Shown here: positions 44,618-54,107 of the stretch, in pieces | Layout of the letters: each line of letters starts with the position of its first letter | How positions within the stretch are numbered: the stretch's first letter is position 1 | From: Leucobacter komagatae | Lineage (GTDB): Bacteria > Actinomycetota > Actinomycetes > Actinomycetales > Microbacteriaceae | Direction: 5' to 3' | Assembly (NCBI RefSeq): GCF_006716085.1 | Contig: NZ_VFON01000002.1 | Span: 1 to 64,000 of the forward strand | Length of the DNA: 64,000 nucleotides | The notes under the pieces: model-generated | The model's database searches: none | Told to the model about the DNA's origin: nothing | What the model saw: the letters and a program-made list of their open reading frames with translations, nothing else | Made by a program: the position numbers and the translations under genes

Positions 44618-46480
44618 ATGTCGCTCTCGCAACCAGTTTTGTCGACCCCCGTTTCGCTCGCCGCCGCCACCGCGCAGGCGCTCGCGCGCCACGCCGGCCA
44701 GAGCTTCGGGCTCATGGGCAACGGCAACGCACACCTCATCGATAACCTCGGCACTGCCGGGGTGAGCTACACGGCGGTGCGACACGAGGCGGCGACCGTC
44801 GCAGCCGCCGACGCCTACACGCGCGTGAGCGGCAAGCTCGCGATCGCGACCACGACGTACGGCGCCGGCTTCACCAACACGCTGACCGCGCTCGCCGAGG
44901 CCGCGCAGGCACGCACCCCAATGCTTGTCGTCGTGGGCGATGCCCCGTCGAGCGGCCCGCGCCCCTGGGACGTGGACGAGGAAATGCTGAGCGCCGCCGT
45001 AGGCGTTCGCCTCTTCACCCTTGGCGTTGCAGGCGTCTCAGACACCGTCGACCGGGCAGCAGCGTACGCACTGCGCATGCGACGCCCCGTGGTGCTCGGG
45101 CTCCCGTATGACCTGGTGAACGCCGCCGTGGTTCCGCAGGAGCCCGCGTCGGGTGCCGCGGGACCCGCTCGTGCGGCCGCGGCCCCTGGGGTTCCTGCCG
45201 CAGAGATCGACCTGAGCGACCCCGCGGTGCTCGCGGAGCTCTCGGTCTCGGTAGCCGCCGCTGATCCTCAGCCCGTCGCTCCCCCCGCTCCAACCGCGAT
45301 GATGCCGGGCGCAATCGTGTCAACCTCCACGGTCCCCGCGCCCCACCGCGTCGAGGCAGCCGCCGAAGCGCTCAGCCGCGCGAAGCGACCGATCATCATC
45401 GCGGGCCACGGCGCCCACCTTGCCGGGGCGTCCGCCGAACTCGGCGCGCTCGCCACCCAGCTCGGCGCACTCACCGCGACAACGGCGCTCGCGAGAGGGA
45501 TCTTCCCTGAAGCCCAGTACGACCTTGGCGTCACGGGCGGCTTCGGGCAGCCCGAGGCAATGGCCGTAGTGCAACAGGCTGACGTCGCGCTCGTCGTCGG
45601 CGCGAGCCTCAATCAGTTCACCATGCGATTCGGGGAGCTGTTCGGCGAGGGCACGACCGTGCTCCGCGTCGACACCGAGCAGGTGAGCCCGCCAAAGACA
45701 GTCCACCCCGTCACGCACCAGCTGCTGCAGGGCGGCGCGGTCGAGACGCTGCGCGCGCTCGCCGCCGCGCTGGCCGACTCCGGGGAGGCCCGCGGCCAGG
45801 GCTGGCGTGACACTGTTGCAGGGCTTGAGGCTGGTGGCACTCTCCGATCCCGATTCGCCGGCGCGAGCGAGTTCTGCGCAGACGGCCTCCTCGACCCGCG
45901 GGGCGTCGCCGCGCGCATTGGGGAGCTGCTGCCGGAAGACCGCCACGTGACGAGCGACGGCGGGCACTTCATCGCCTGGGCGAACATGTTCTGGCCGATC
46001 GCCTCGCCGGAGCGCATGATCATGGTCGGCACCGCGTACCAGACCATCGGGCTCGGCTTCTGCACCGTGCCGGGCGTCGCCGCGGCCGCTCCGGAGTCGA
46101 CGGTTGTGCTCACCACGGGCGACGGCGGGGGCCTCATGGCGCTCGCTGACCTCGAGTCGGCTATTCGCACGGCGCGCAGCCAGGTGATCGTCGTGTGGAA
46201 CGACAGCGCCTACAGCGCCGAGGTTCACCTCTACGGCGAGATGGGCCTCGACAAGGCTCCGATGATGATTCCGACGGTCGACTTTGCGGGGGTCGCGTCG
46301 GCGCTCGGGGCTCGCGGCGTCATTGTGCGCTCACTTGCTGACCTTGAATCCCTTGGCGAGTGGACGGCCGCCGGGGCTGAGGGCACCATTCTGCTCGACT
46401 GCCGCGTCTCGGGCTCGGTCATCGCTGACTACCAGCGTGAGGTGCAGCGCGTGAACGGGCTCGACGTCCCGGCCGAGTAG
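44618..46480 (+). CDS. Thiamine-diphosphate-dependent enzyme (acetolactate synthase/benzoylformate decarboxylase-like)
   Basis: 620 residues. The N-terminal Pyr domain has the activating glutamate in VRHEAATVAAADAYTRVSG, the central domain starts near AHRVEAAAEALSRAKRPIII-type sequence, and the PP domain carries the ThDP motif VLTTGDGGGLMALADLESAIR ending VIVVWND. A variable Ala/Pro-rich insert of about 60 residues follows the first domain (PASGAAGPARAAAAPGVP). Start by the gaagga site before the ATG at 44618. It does not look like the biosynthetic IlvB. Position next to an aromatic hydroxylase suggests decarboxylation of a 2-oxo acid, but this is inference. Confidence 0.85.
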   Translation: MSLSQPVLSTPVSLAAATAQALARHAGQSFGLMGNGNAHLIDNLGTAGVSYTAVRHEAATVAAADAYTRVSGKLAIATTTYGAGFTNTLTALAEAAQARTPMLVVVGDAPSSGPRPWDVDEEMLSAAVGVRLFTLGVAGVSDTVDRAAAYALRMRRPVVLGLPYDLVNAAVVPQEPASGAAGPARAAAAPGVPAAEIDLSDPAVLAELSVSVAAADPQPVAPPAPTAMMPGAIVSTSTVPAPHRVEAAAEALSRAKRPIIIAGHGAHLAGASAELGALATQLGALTATTALARGIFPEAQYDLGVTGGFGQPEAMAVVQQADVALVVGASLNQFTMRFGELFGEGTTVLRVDTEQVSPPKTVHPVTHQLLQGGAVETLRALAAALADSGEARGQGWRDTVAGLEAGGTLRSRFAGASEFCADGLLDPRGVAARIGELLPEDRHVTSDGGHFIAWANMFWPIASPERMIMVGTAYQTIGLGFCTVPGVAAAAPESTVVLTTGDGGGLMALADLESAIRTARSQVIVVWNDSAYSAEVHLYGEMGLDKAPMMIPTVDFAGVASALGARGVIVRSLADLESLGEWTAAGAEGTILLDCRVSGSVIADYQREVQRVNGLDVPAE

Positions 46481-46877
46481 TCCTGGGTCGCGGTTGGTCA
46501 GTGGGCTAGCCGGGTTGGTCGGGTTGGTCGGGTTCCACGCGCTCGGCGGGCGCCTTTCGACACTTCTCCGCGCCCAGCACATTATTCTCGGGAGCCCACA
46601 CCCTATTTCGCCCAAAGAAGATGTGATCACACGAAAGACATGTGGCCGAAGGCGGGCGACCTCCGCGAATTCCAGACACTGGACCCTGGTTCGGGCGCGG
46701 GCCAGCCAAGCCACGGCATGGCCTGGCCTGGCCTGGCCTGGCATGGCATGGCATGGCATGGCATGGCCTGGCATGAAGCGTCGCCCACAGGCGCAATGCG
46801 CTTCGCCATTTGGAACCGTTCTCCACAGTCGTGCCTGTCTCGGTTTCCGCTCCAATCTCGCTTGCGAGGCTGGAGGC
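46481..46877. other. 397-bp intergenic region with short tandem repeats
   Basis: No supportable gene. It holds a 9-base repeat gggttggtc in two and a half copies at 46512-46534 and the pentanucleotide array at 46715-46774. The plus frame of the following gene is open throughout, but there is no ribosome-binding site or conserved sequence before 46878. Confidence 0.6.
46715..46774. repeat. Pentanucleotide array, 12 units of ggcat/ggcct
   Basis: Twelve consecutive 5-base units: ggcat, four ggcct, five ggcat, ggcct, ggcat. A 5-base unit is frame-changing if translated and spacing-changing if in a promoter. It lies 104 bases before the ATG of the AbiEi-like gene. Confidence 0.9.
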
Positions 46878-48017
46878 ATGCCTTCGCAGACCAGCTTGAC
46901 GCAGACCAACAACGAGTTACTGCACACCGATGACTTGCTTCGGCAAGGGCTCAACCACGCCCACATCGCCCGCGCGGTCACCGAGCAGAGGCTCACTCGG
47001 ATCCGTCGAGGGTATTACGTTGATGGGACGCGTTGGCGAGCGGCATTGCCCGAGGAGAAGCACCTTTTCGCAATCCGGGCAGCAGCGCGTGCAACAGATG
47101 CGCTTCCGACACGATCTGCAACGCCATCGGCCCAACCGGCACTCTCGCTAACGCCCTCACCAAAGTTTCCACCAGTTTTCTCCCATCGGAGCGCAGCGAC
47201 CCTGCACCGCTGGCCCGTGTGGGCACCCTGGATTGCAGGGTTTGCGAGCAATCCGCTTCGTACAAGTGTCACCGTTGGCGCAAGCCGGCGCGCGAGTTCG
47301 TCCCGGGTCGTCAAGCGATTCAATGCAGAGCTGCTGGACGACGAGACCCTCCAGATGACTGGCCGCGCTGACGAACCCAGAATTCTCGCGACCTCGCCCG
47401 AGCGCACGCTCTCAGATCTTGCCCGTTCAGATGCGTTTGGGGTTGCCCTCGTCGCAGCCGATGCGCATTTGCGACTCGTTGCACGTGTCGGCCGGCAGAC
47501 CGATCCGGTGGCGCTCTCGGGGTGGCGGGCAAGAATGCTGGCCCAGGCGGCAGTGTTTGAGTCCCGGCCGGGCTCGTCTGCCGTTCGGGCAATGGTCCAA
47601 CTCGCTGATCCGCGCGCAGACTCCCCTTTGGAATCCATCAGCCGCATGAGATTCGCCCAGTTGGGTCTCGACGTCGATCTCCAGGTACCAGTCAAGGGCC
47701 CGCATGGCGGGACGTTCTTCCTTGACTTCTACATTCCAAGCCTTGGCCTATGGGGTGAGTGTGACGGTCGGTCGAAGTACACCGACGCTCGCCTCCGAGG
47801 CGGGAAGTCAGCCGAGGAGATTGTCTACGAAGAGAAGCGCCGAGCAGATTGGATCACTGGGAAGACGGGGCTACGCTTGATTCGGTGGGGCGTCGAAGAG
47901 GTCCGCACGCTCGCGGCGTTCACCGCGTATCTCCGCGTTCTGGGAGTCGCATCCCCCGGAAACCTTGCAAGGCGCCCAGACCCCAACGTCGCCGCGACAC
48001 TGACACGCGTACCGTAG
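46878..48017 (+). CDS. AbiEi-like / DUF559-type nuclease-fold protein
   Basis: 379 residues from the ATG at 46878, preceded by ggaggc. The N-terminus (NNELLHTDDLLRQGLNHAHI, then LTRIRRGYYVDG) is the winged-helix domain seen in AbiEi-type antitoxins, where it binds DNA. The C-terminal part (FFLDFYIPSLGLWGECDGRSK, then EEIVYEEKRRADWI, LRLIRWG) has the spacing of a PD-(D/E)xK/DUF559 endonuclease fold: Asp, then Glu-x-Asp-Gly, then a Lys-rich helix. This architecture is common, one to several copies per genome, in Microbacteriaceae, with no proven function. No partner AbiEii toxin gene is adjacent. Confidence 0.72.
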   Translation: MPSQTSLTQTNNELLHTDDLLRQGLNHAHIARAVTEQRLTRIRRGYYVDGTRWRAALPEEKHLFAIRAAARATDALPTRSATPSAQPALSLTPSPKFPPVFSHRSAATLHRWPVWAPWIAGFASNPLRTSVTVGASRRASSSRVVKRFNAELLDDETLQMTGRADEPRILATSPERTLSDLARSDAFGVALVAADAHLRLVARVGRQTDPVALSGWRARMLAQAAVFESRPGSSAVRAMVQLADPRADSPLESISRMRFAQLGLDVDLQVPVKGPHGGTFFLDFYIPSLGLWGECDGRSKYTDARLRGGKSAEEIVYEEKRRADWITGKTGLRLIRWGVEEVRTLAAFTAYLRVLGVASPGNLARRPDPNVAATLTRVP

Positions 48018-48168
48018 GGCACATCTTTCTCTCAAGAACACATCGAAATACGCGGAATTAGCGTGTGCGCCGAAGAAGTTCATGTGCTTCGGGGCAGCGG
48101 TCAAGCGAAGCCAGGCTGGACCAAGTCGGGCCGGGGTGCAGCAATCACAGACACGGCTTCAAACGCCA

Positions 48169-48227
48169 CGTTCCCCGCGGGCCGGCCCACGCCCTCATGA
48201 AGGGGCAGAACAGTTCCGCGGGGAACG
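48169..48227 (-). terminator. Inverted repeat beyond the MHS transporter gene
   Basis: 12-bp arms (cgttccccgcgg / ccgcggggaacg) with a 35-base GC-rich loop, 26 bases after the transporter stop. Possibly the transporter terminator. Confidence 0.45.
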
Positions 48228-48252
48228 AGCGTGCGAGAAGTGGGAGCCCGGG

Positions 48253-49620
48253 CTACTTCTCCCAGATGAAGTGGCCCTGCTGCTGCAGCTCTTCGTGCTC
48301 CGGGCCGAGCGGAATGTCCGTGCGGTCGCGCAGCAGCAGCGTTGCGATGAACGCGATCACCATCACGCCCGCGATGTAGAACGCCACCGAAGTTGCCGTG
48401 CCGGTCGCTGCAACGAGCGCCGACGAGATCATCGGGGCGAATGCGCCGCCCAAGATCGCGCCGATCGCGTACGTGATCGAGACACCCGAGAACCGAATCG
48501 AGGCCGGGAAGAGCTCCGTGAAGTACGCCGCCTGCGGCCCGTACGTGAGCCCGTTGCCGATAGCGAACAGCGACAGGCCGAGGAACAGCAGCCACACGTT
48601 GCCCGTGTTGACGAGCGGGAAGAGGATGAAGATGACCGCGAGGAACGCGATCCAGCCCGCGATGTAGGTCTTCTTCCGGCCGATCTTGTCGGAGATCACG
48701 CCCGCCGCAAACGTCATGATGAGCCACACAACCGACGCGGCGGCGACTGCGAGCAGCACGTGGGTGCGGTTCATACCGACGTGGCCGCCCTCATCGATCG
48801 GGGTCGTCGCGTAGTTCTGGATGTATCCGCCGGTGGTCATGTAGCCCGCGGCGTTGTTGCCCGCGAAGGTGAGCGCGGCGAGCAGTACGAGCAGCCAGTG
48901 CTTCTTAAAGAGCTCGACGACGGGAACCTTGCTCTGCTCCTTGCGCTCCGAGATCTCCGTGAAGACGGGGCTCTCTTCGACCGAGCGGCGAACGACAATG
49001 CCGACGACGATCAGCACGAAGCTCAGCAGGAACGGCACGCGCCAGCCCCACTCAAGGAACGCGTCGCCTGGTGAGATGACGCCGGTCATGAGCGCGAGCA
49101 CGCCCGACGCGAGCAGCAGGCCGATCGGAACGCCGATCTGCGGGAACGCCCCCATTCGCCCACGCTTGCCCGCGGGCGAGTGCTCAACAGCCATGAGCAC
49201 GGCGCCGCCCCACTCGCCGCCCGTCGAGAGCCCCTGCAGTACGCGCAGCAGCACGAGCAGCACCGGCGCGAGCATGCCCGCCTGCGCGTACGTAGGCAAG
49301 ACACCGATCAGCGTCGTCGCGACACCCATGAGAATGAGCGTGACCACGAGCATCGCCTTGCGGCCGATCTTGTCGCCGTAGTGCCCCGCGAGGAACGCGC
49401 CGAGCGGGCGGAAGAGGAAGCTCACGCCAACGGTGGCGAAGGAGAGGATCGTCGCGAACTGGGGCCCCGCGGGCTTGAAGAACAGCTCGGCGAAGACGAG
49501 GCCCGCGGCGCTCGCGTAGAGGAAGAAGTCGTACCACTCGATGGTGGTGCCGATAACCGTAGCGGCGGCGACCCGTCGCAGTTCGCGCTGCGATCTGGGC
49601 GCAGCAGTTGGGGAGGACAT
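48253..49620 (-). CDS. MHS-family MFS transporter (metabolite:H+ symporter)
   Basis: 455 residues with twelve helices. The signature of the metabolite:H+ symporter group is present: an N-terminal GTTIEWYDFFLYASAAGLVF, the loop HYGDKIGRKAMLV after helix 2, and LLVLLRVLQGLSTGGEWGGAVL. Members import shikimate, proline/betaine, citrate, 2-oxoglutarate and aromatic acids. The second IclR-type dyad lies 35 bases before its start, tying it to the aromatic module upstream; it probably imports that pathway's substrate. Confidence 0.92.
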   Translation of the reverse strand: MSSPTAAPRSQRELRRVAAATVIGTTIEWYDFFLYASAAGLVFAELFFKPAGPQFATILSFATVGVSFLFRPLGAFLAGHYGDKIGRKAMLVVTLILMGVATTLIGVLPTYAQAGMLAPVLLVLLRVLQGLSTGGEWGGAVLMAVEHSPAGKRGRMGAFPQIGVPIGLLLASGVLALMTGVISPGDAFLEWGWRVPFLLSFVLIVVGIVVRRSVEESPVFTEISERKEQSKVPVVELFKKHWLLVLLAALTFAGNNAAGYMTTGGYIQNYATTPIDEGGHVGMNRTHVLLAVAAASVVWLIMTFAAGVISDKIGRKKTYIAGWIAFLAVIFILFPLVNTGNVWLLFLGLSLFAIGNGLTYGPQAAYFTELFPASIRFSGVSITYAIGAILGGAFAPMISSALVAATGTATSVAFYIAGVMVIAFIATLLLRDRTDIPLGPEHEELQQQGHFIWEK

Positions 49621-49654
49621 ACCCAGGAGACTCCTTTGTCGTTTAGTGAACAGC

Positions 49655-49673
49655 GTGTGCGGTAATTGAACAC
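49655..49673. promoter_or_regulatory. IclR-type operator dyad, copy 2
   Basis: GTGTGC-GGTAATT-GAACAC, the same spacing as the dyad at 43672-43690 and 16 of 19 positions identical; one arm carries one mismatch. It lies 35 bases before the MHS transporter start, the same distance as copy 1 from the monooxygenase start. Confidence 0.55.
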
Positions 49674-49754
49674 CACAGCTCGGGGTTCACCCTACAGGAT
49701 TCTCGGCGATTGTGCCGCATCGCAGACCGCTCATTCTTGGGTCTGTGCAAGAAA

Positions 49755-49775
49755 GCCCCGAGGAAATACCGGGGC
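49755..49775 (-). terminator. Small hairpin upstream of the MHS transporter
   Basis: gccccg / cggggc with a nine-base loop, in the gap behind glcB; possibly a secondary glcB terminator. Confidence 0.3.
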
Positions 49776-49810
49776 CACCCGCGCAACCCCACCATTCCCC
49801 GCACCAAAAA

Positions 49811-49849
49811 CCTGGCCCCGCACCCCTCGAACGGGGGTACGGGGCCAGG
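49811..49849 (-). terminator. glcB terminator
   Basis: Hairpin of about 15 bp with one mismatch (cctggccccgcaccc / gggggtacggggccagg), 34 bases after the glcB stop on the minus strand. Confidence 0.7.
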
Positions 49850-49882
49850 CACCGCAGGGTGGCTGAATTTCTCCGGGTGCGA

Positions 49883-52066
49883 CTACGCCCCGGCGAGCTC
49901 AGCCTTCTTGCGCAGCCGCAGCGCGTGCAGCAGCGGCTCGGTGTAGCCGTTCGGCTGCGTCGTGCCCTCAAGGATGAGTCGGCGGGCGGCCTCGAACGCC
50001 GTTCCGGCGCCACCCGCGAGGGGCTCGTAGGTCGCGTCGGCCGCGTTTTGCCTGTCGACGATCACCGCGCACTTCTCGAGCGCCGCATCGATCTCGCCCT
50101 CGGTGATGACCCCGTGCAGCAGCCAGTTCGCGAGCAGTTGGCTGGAGATTCGCAGCGTCGCGCGATCCTCCATGAGACCGACGTCGTGGATATCGGGCAC
50201 CTTCGAGCATCCGACGCCCTGGTCGATCCAGCGCACGACGTAGCCGAGGATCGACTGGACGTTGTTCTCAACTTCGGTCGCAACGACCTCCGGCGTGAGC
50301 GCCCCCTCGGGGGCGAGCGGAATCGTGAGGAGCGCGTCGAGGCTGTCAGCCGCGAGTGCGGGCAGCCCGCGGCGCGCGACGAACGCGTCCTGCTGGTGGT
50401 AGTGGAGCGCGTGCAGCGTGGCCGCGGTGGGCGACGGCACCCACGCCGTCGAAGCACCGGCGCGCACGTGCCCGATCTTCTGCTCGAGCATCGCGGCCAT
50501 GAGGTCGGGCATCGCCCACATGCCCTTGCCGATCTGGGCGCGGCCGTCGAGGCCACAGTCGACGCCGATCGCGACGTTTCGCGCCTCGTAGGTCGGCAGC
50601 CACGGCTCCTCGCGGATCGCGCCCTTCGGGAGCATCGCGCCCGCGCGCATCGAGGTGTGGATCTCGTCACCCGTGCGGTCGAGGAAGCCGGTGTTGATGA
50701 ACACGACCCGCTCGCTCGCGGCCGCGATGCACGCGGCGAGGTTCGCCGAGGTGCGTCGCTCCTCGTCCATGATGCCGATCTTCAGAGTGTTCGCAGGCAG
50801 GCCCAGCAGCTCCTCGACCCTGCCGAACAGCTTCGCGGCGAACGCAACCTCGGCCGAGCCGTGCATCTTGGGCTTCACGATGTACATCGATCCGGCGCGC
50901 GAGTTGCGCCCCGCCGCGGGCCCGCGCAGCTCGACGAGCGAGCCGACCGCCGTCATGACCGCGTCGAGGATGCCCTCGAAGACCTCGGCCCCGTTCGCGT
51001 CGCGCACGGCCGGCGTGCGCATGAGGTGGCCGACGTTGCGCACGAACAGCAGCGAGCGGCCGGGCAGCACGAGCACCTCACCGTTCGGCGCGGTGTACTC
51101 GCGGTCGGGGTTCGCGGTGCGGGTGAAGGTCTTCCCGCCCTTCGACACCTGTTCGGCGAGGGTGCCGTCCATGAGGCCGCGCCAGTTGCGGTAGCCGAGC
51201 GCCTTGTCGTCGGCGTCAACGGCAGCGACCGAGTCTTCGAGGTCCATGATCGTCGTGAGCGCCGACTCGAGCTCGATGTCGTCGATACCCGCCGAGTCGG
51301 TCTTGCCGTTCGTGCCAGACCTGTCGATGACGATGTCGACATGGAGCCCGTTGTGGCTGAGTAGCACCCGCTCGGGCGCAGCCGCTTCACCCCGGTAGCC
51401 GACGAACGCCGCGGGGTCCGCGAGCCCGGTCGTGCCGCCCTCGGACGTCGAGACCACGAGCGCGCCATCGATGACGGCGTAGCCTGTTGCGGTGGTGTGG
51501 GATCCCTGTTCGAGCGCGACGTGCGCGTCGAGGAACCGGCGCCCCTCGGCGATGACCGCGGCGCCGCGGGCCGGGTTGTAACCCGCACCTGGCGCGAGCT
51601 CACCCTCTCGCGAGATCGCATCGGTGCCGTAGAGCGCGTCGTACAGCGAACCCCAGCGGGCGTTCACCGCGTTGAGCGCGAAGCGCGCGTTCAGCAGCGG
51701 CACCACGAGCTGCGGGCCCGCGAGCCTGGCGATCTCGGGGTCGACGTTCTCCGTCGCAACGGCGACCTGTGCGGGCTCGCCCTCGAGGTACCCGATGCCA
51801 GAGAGGAAGGCCCGGTACTCCGCGAGGTCCGGCTGGCCGGGGCGCTCTGCGTGGTACGCATCGATCTGGGCCTGGAGGTCGTCACGGCGAGCGAGCAGCG
51901 CCTCGTTCTCAGGGGTGAGGTCGGCGAGGATCGCGGCGACGCCGTCCCAGAACGCGTCATCTGTGACGCCTCCCCCGACCGCGCGATCCGCGGCAAGCGC
52001 CTCCTTGGCGAACTCGACGATCGGCGTGGCGACTGAAAGCCCTGCGCGGGTTTCGGTGGGGATCAC
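49883..52066 (-). CDS. glcB: Malate synthase G
   Basis: 727 residues, the usual length (723 in E. coli). Condenses glyoxylate and acetyl-CoA to malate. The start is the GTG at 52066, preceded by gaggagac; the open frame to 52381 is antisense to the next gene. Landmarks: [36 protein letters not shown] (catalytic and metal residues), [50 protein letters not shown] and [14 protein letters not shown] near the C-terminus. Isocitrate lyase is not in the window. Divergent from an IclR regulator, which suits repression by an IclR/GclR-type protein. Confidence 0.96.
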   Translation of the reverse strand: MIPTETRAGLSVATPIVEFAKEALAADRAVGGGVTDDAFWDGVAAILADLTPENEALLARRDDLQAQIDAYHAERPGQPDLAEYRAFLSGIGYLEGEPAQVAVATENVDPEIARLAGPQLVVPLLNARFALNAVNARWGSLYDALYGTDAISREGELAPGAGYNPARGAAVIAEGRRFLDAHVALEQGSHTTATGYAVIDGALVVSTSEGGTTGLADPAAFVGYRGEAAAPERVLLSHNGLHVDIVIDRSGTNGKTDSAGIDDIELESALTTIMDLEDSVAAVDADDKALGYRNWRGLMDGTLAEQVSKGGKTFTRTANPDREYTAPNGEVLVLPGRSLLFVRNVGHLMRTPAVRDANGAEVFEGILDAVMTAVGSLVELRGPAAGRNSRAGSMYIVKPKMHGSAEVAFAAKLFGRVEELLGLPANTLKIGIMDEERRTSANLAACIAAASERVVFINTGFLDRTGDEIHTSMRAGAMLPKGAIREEPWLPTYEARNVAIGVDCGLDGRAQIGKGMWAMPDLMAAMLEQKIGHVRAGASTAWVPSPTAATLHALHYHQQDAFVARRGLPALAADSLDALLTIPLAPEGALTPEVVATEVENNVQSILGYVVRWIDQGVGCSKVPDIHDVGLMEDRATLRISSQLLANWLLHGVITEGEIDAALEKCAVIVDRQNAADATYEPLAGGAGTAFEAARRLILEGTTQPNGYTEPLLHALRLRKKAELAGA

Positions 52067-52146
52067 TTGGTTGTCTCCTCGGGTAGGCGGCGTTGGCGCG
52101 GGGCGCGAAGCCCTCGTGCTCAACCATAGAGGCGAAGGGCTTGTTT

Positions 52147-52160
52147 TGGAATATTGATTC
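52147..52160. promoter_or_regulatory. IclR-box-like palindrome between glcB and its regulator
   Basis: Perfect dyad GGAAT-ATTG-ATTCC, close to the classical IclR box TGGAAATNATTTCCA, midway between divergent glcB (start 52066) and the IclR gene. A further half-site (TGGAATTC) overlaps the regulator start. Confidence 0.65.
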
Positions 52161-52166
52161 CGTATT

Positions 52167-52982
52167 ATGGAATTCATGACGAACTCGCGCGACACACACC
52201 TCGAGTCCGACGGCCCAGAGGCGGGGCGCGAGCGCCCACCCGAGGGCCAGGTGCAGTCGGTCGCGCGGGCCTTCGCCCTCCTCGAAGCTCTCGCCGACGC
52301 GGGCGACCCTCTGTCGCTCCAGGCGCTCGCTGAGCGCACGGGGCTCGCCCAGCCCACCGCGCACCGCCTGCTGAAAACCATGCAGGGCCTCGGCTACGCG
52401 CGGCAGACGGCGGCGCGCGAGTACGGCCTCGGGCCCGGGCTCATCGGGCTGGGCAACCGAGCGGCCCCGCAGCTGGCCGCGCGGGCCCAACCGCTCCTCC
52501 GAGAGCTCGAGGAGCTGTCGCAAGAGACGGCGAACCTCGTCGTGCTCGATGGCACGAACGCGGTCTACGTCGCCCAGCAACCGTCACGGCACCAGATGCG
52601 CATGTTCACGGAGGTTGGCCGCCGGGTGCTGCCGCATGCGGCCGGTGCGGGGAAGGCGATGCTCGCAACCCTGAGCGACACCCGCGTCCGTGCGATCGTC
52701 AGGGAGACCGGGCTGCCCCGGTACACCGCAACGACGCTCACGACCGAGGCCGAGCTGCTCCGCGAACTGCGCGACACGCGGGGCCGCGGATATGCACTCG
52801 ATGACGGCGAGCGCGAGGTCGGCGTCCGGTGCATCGCCGTAGCCGTTCCGGGCTCGACGCCGCCCGCCGCGCTCTCCGTGTCGGGGCCGGCCGCCCGCAT
52901 CACCGACGAGATGGCGCGCCGCGTCGTGGAGGCGCTCCGTGACGTCGCGGCACGCCTCGCGGGGGCCGGAGCGGCGGCGTAG
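52167..52982 (+). CDS. IclR-family regulator of malate synthase
   Basis: 271 residues (or 268 from the ATG at 52176, [11 protein letters not shown]). The winged helix is [20 protein letters not shown] followed by [21 protein letters not shown]; the effector-binding domain has [20 protein letters not shown] and [18 protein letters not shown], typical of IclR/AllR-like proteins that bind glyoxylate or pyruvate. Being divergent from glcB with an IclR-box palindrome between, it very probably represses glcB and itself. Confidence 0.92.
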   Translation: MEFMTNSRDTHLESDGPEAGRERPPEGQVQSVARAFALLEALADAGDPLSLQALAERTGLAQPTAHRLLKTMQGLGYARQTAAREYGLGPGLIGLGNRAAPQLAARAQPLLRELEELSQETANLVVLDGTNAVYVAQQPSRHQMRMFTEVGRRVLPHAAGAGKAMLATLSDTRVRAIVRETGLPRYTATTLTTEAELLRELRDTRGRGYALDDGEREVGVRCIAVAVPGSTPPAALSVSGPAARITDEMARRVVEALRDVAARLAGAGAAA

Positions 52983-53055
52983 CAGGATCCCACGGCCCGC
53001 AACCGAAGCAGCCACTCGAATTGGCTTTCGAGGTTTTCGGGGTAGTCTGTGCCCC

Positions 53056-53991
53056 ATGAGTGGGCTGACCGTCATGGAAAGCCTCGGCGCTTTCCGGGGC
53101 ATGGTCTCGAGCTCGTTCGTGCCACTGGAGGTCACGAGGGAGCGAGAGCGCCGCGGCGCGCCCTTCAGCGCGAGCATGGAGTCGCTCGACACCGACGGCA
53201 TCGCCTTTACCGAAATCGCGGCGCACCCGCACATCGTTGAGCGGACCGAGGCCGGCATCGCCGACGGTGGCTCAGGGTTCTACAAGGTGAGCCTGATGCT
53301 CTCGGGCAGCGGTCACCTCTTGCAGGGCGGGCGCGAGCTCGTCATCGGCCCGGGCGACCTCGCCATCTACGACACCTCTCGGCCGTACACGCTTGAGTTC
53401 GACAACGCGTTCAAGACACTCATCGTGATGTTCCCGAAAGATCGACTCGAGTTGCCTGCGTCGCTGACCGACCAGCTCATCGCGGCGCCCCTCTCTGAAG
53501 AGCACCCGGGGCTCGTGCCCATCGTCTCGACTTACCTGGCGCAGTTCCCAGCGCAGCTCGCCCCGCTCAGCGAGGGCGTTCGCGCGAAGCTCGCTCACAC
53601 GAGCCTCGACCTGCTCGGCACCCTCTTCGCCGATGTACTCGACGCGTCGCCCGAACAGCGAGATCCGCATCAGCTCCTGCTCCAGCGCATTTGCGGCTAC
53701 ATCGACGAACACCTCGGCTCCCCCGAGCTGTCGCCCGGGTCGATCGCCGCCGCGCACTACATCTCCAAGCGCCACCTGCACGTGCTGTTCCGCAGCGCCG
53801 ACACCACGGTGTCGAGCTGGATCAAGGAGCGCAGGCTCGAGCGCTCACGCGCCGACCTCCGCGACCCCGCGCTGTCTGACCGCACCGTCGCCGCAATCGC
53901 GACGAAGTGGGGCTTCAGCGACGCCGCGCACTTCAGCCGCGTGTTCAAAGCCGCGCACGGCGTCTCGCCCCGCGAGTTCCGCGGCGCATAG
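53056..53991 (+). CDS. AraC-family transcriptional regulator
   Basis: 311 residues from the ATG at 53056 (MSGLTVMESL); 73 bases after the IclR gene. The N-terminal sensor is of the AraC_binding_2 type (SSSFVPLEVTRERERRG, then YKVSLMLSGSGHLLQGGREL and PGDLAIYDTSRPYTLEF). The two helix-turn-helix units are at the C-terminus (GSIAAAHYISKRHLHVLFRS and AAIATKWGFSDAAHFSRVFK, then AHGVSPREFRG). It lies 116 bases before the copper amine oxidase gene in the same direction, so it is a candidate activator of amine catabolism, as in tynA/maoA-type systems. Confidence 0.9.
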   Translation: MSGLTVMESLGAFRGMVSSSFVPLEVTRERERRGAPFSASMESLDTDGIAFTEIAAHPHIVERTEAGIADGGSGFYKVSLMLSGSGHLLQGGRELVIGPGDLAIYDTSRPYTLEFDNAFKTLIVMFPKDRLELPASLTDQLIAAPLSEEHPGLVPIVSTYLAQFPAQLAPLSEGVRAKLAHTSLDLLGTLFADVLDASPEQRDPHQLLLQRICGYIDEHLGSPELSPGSIAAAHYISKRHLHVLFRSADTTVSSWIKERRLERSRADLRDPALSDRTVAAIATKWGFSDAAHFSRVFKAAHGVSPREFRGA

Positions 53992-54107
53992 CCGCCGGCT
54001 TCGATCACCGCCCGTCAATCGGGCTGCGCCCACGTGCAAGCCCGCCGATCACGCGCTTGCCATACTGAGGATGGTTCACTCCATCAACGGCGACAAGGAC
54101 GGTTTCA

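Noticed and set aside
46494-46877. Upstream extension of the AbiEi-like gene through the pentanucleotide array (AWPGLAWPGM repeats)
   Set aside because: No ribosome-binding site or conserved sequence upstream; the ATG at 46878 has ggaggc and starts the recognisable domain.
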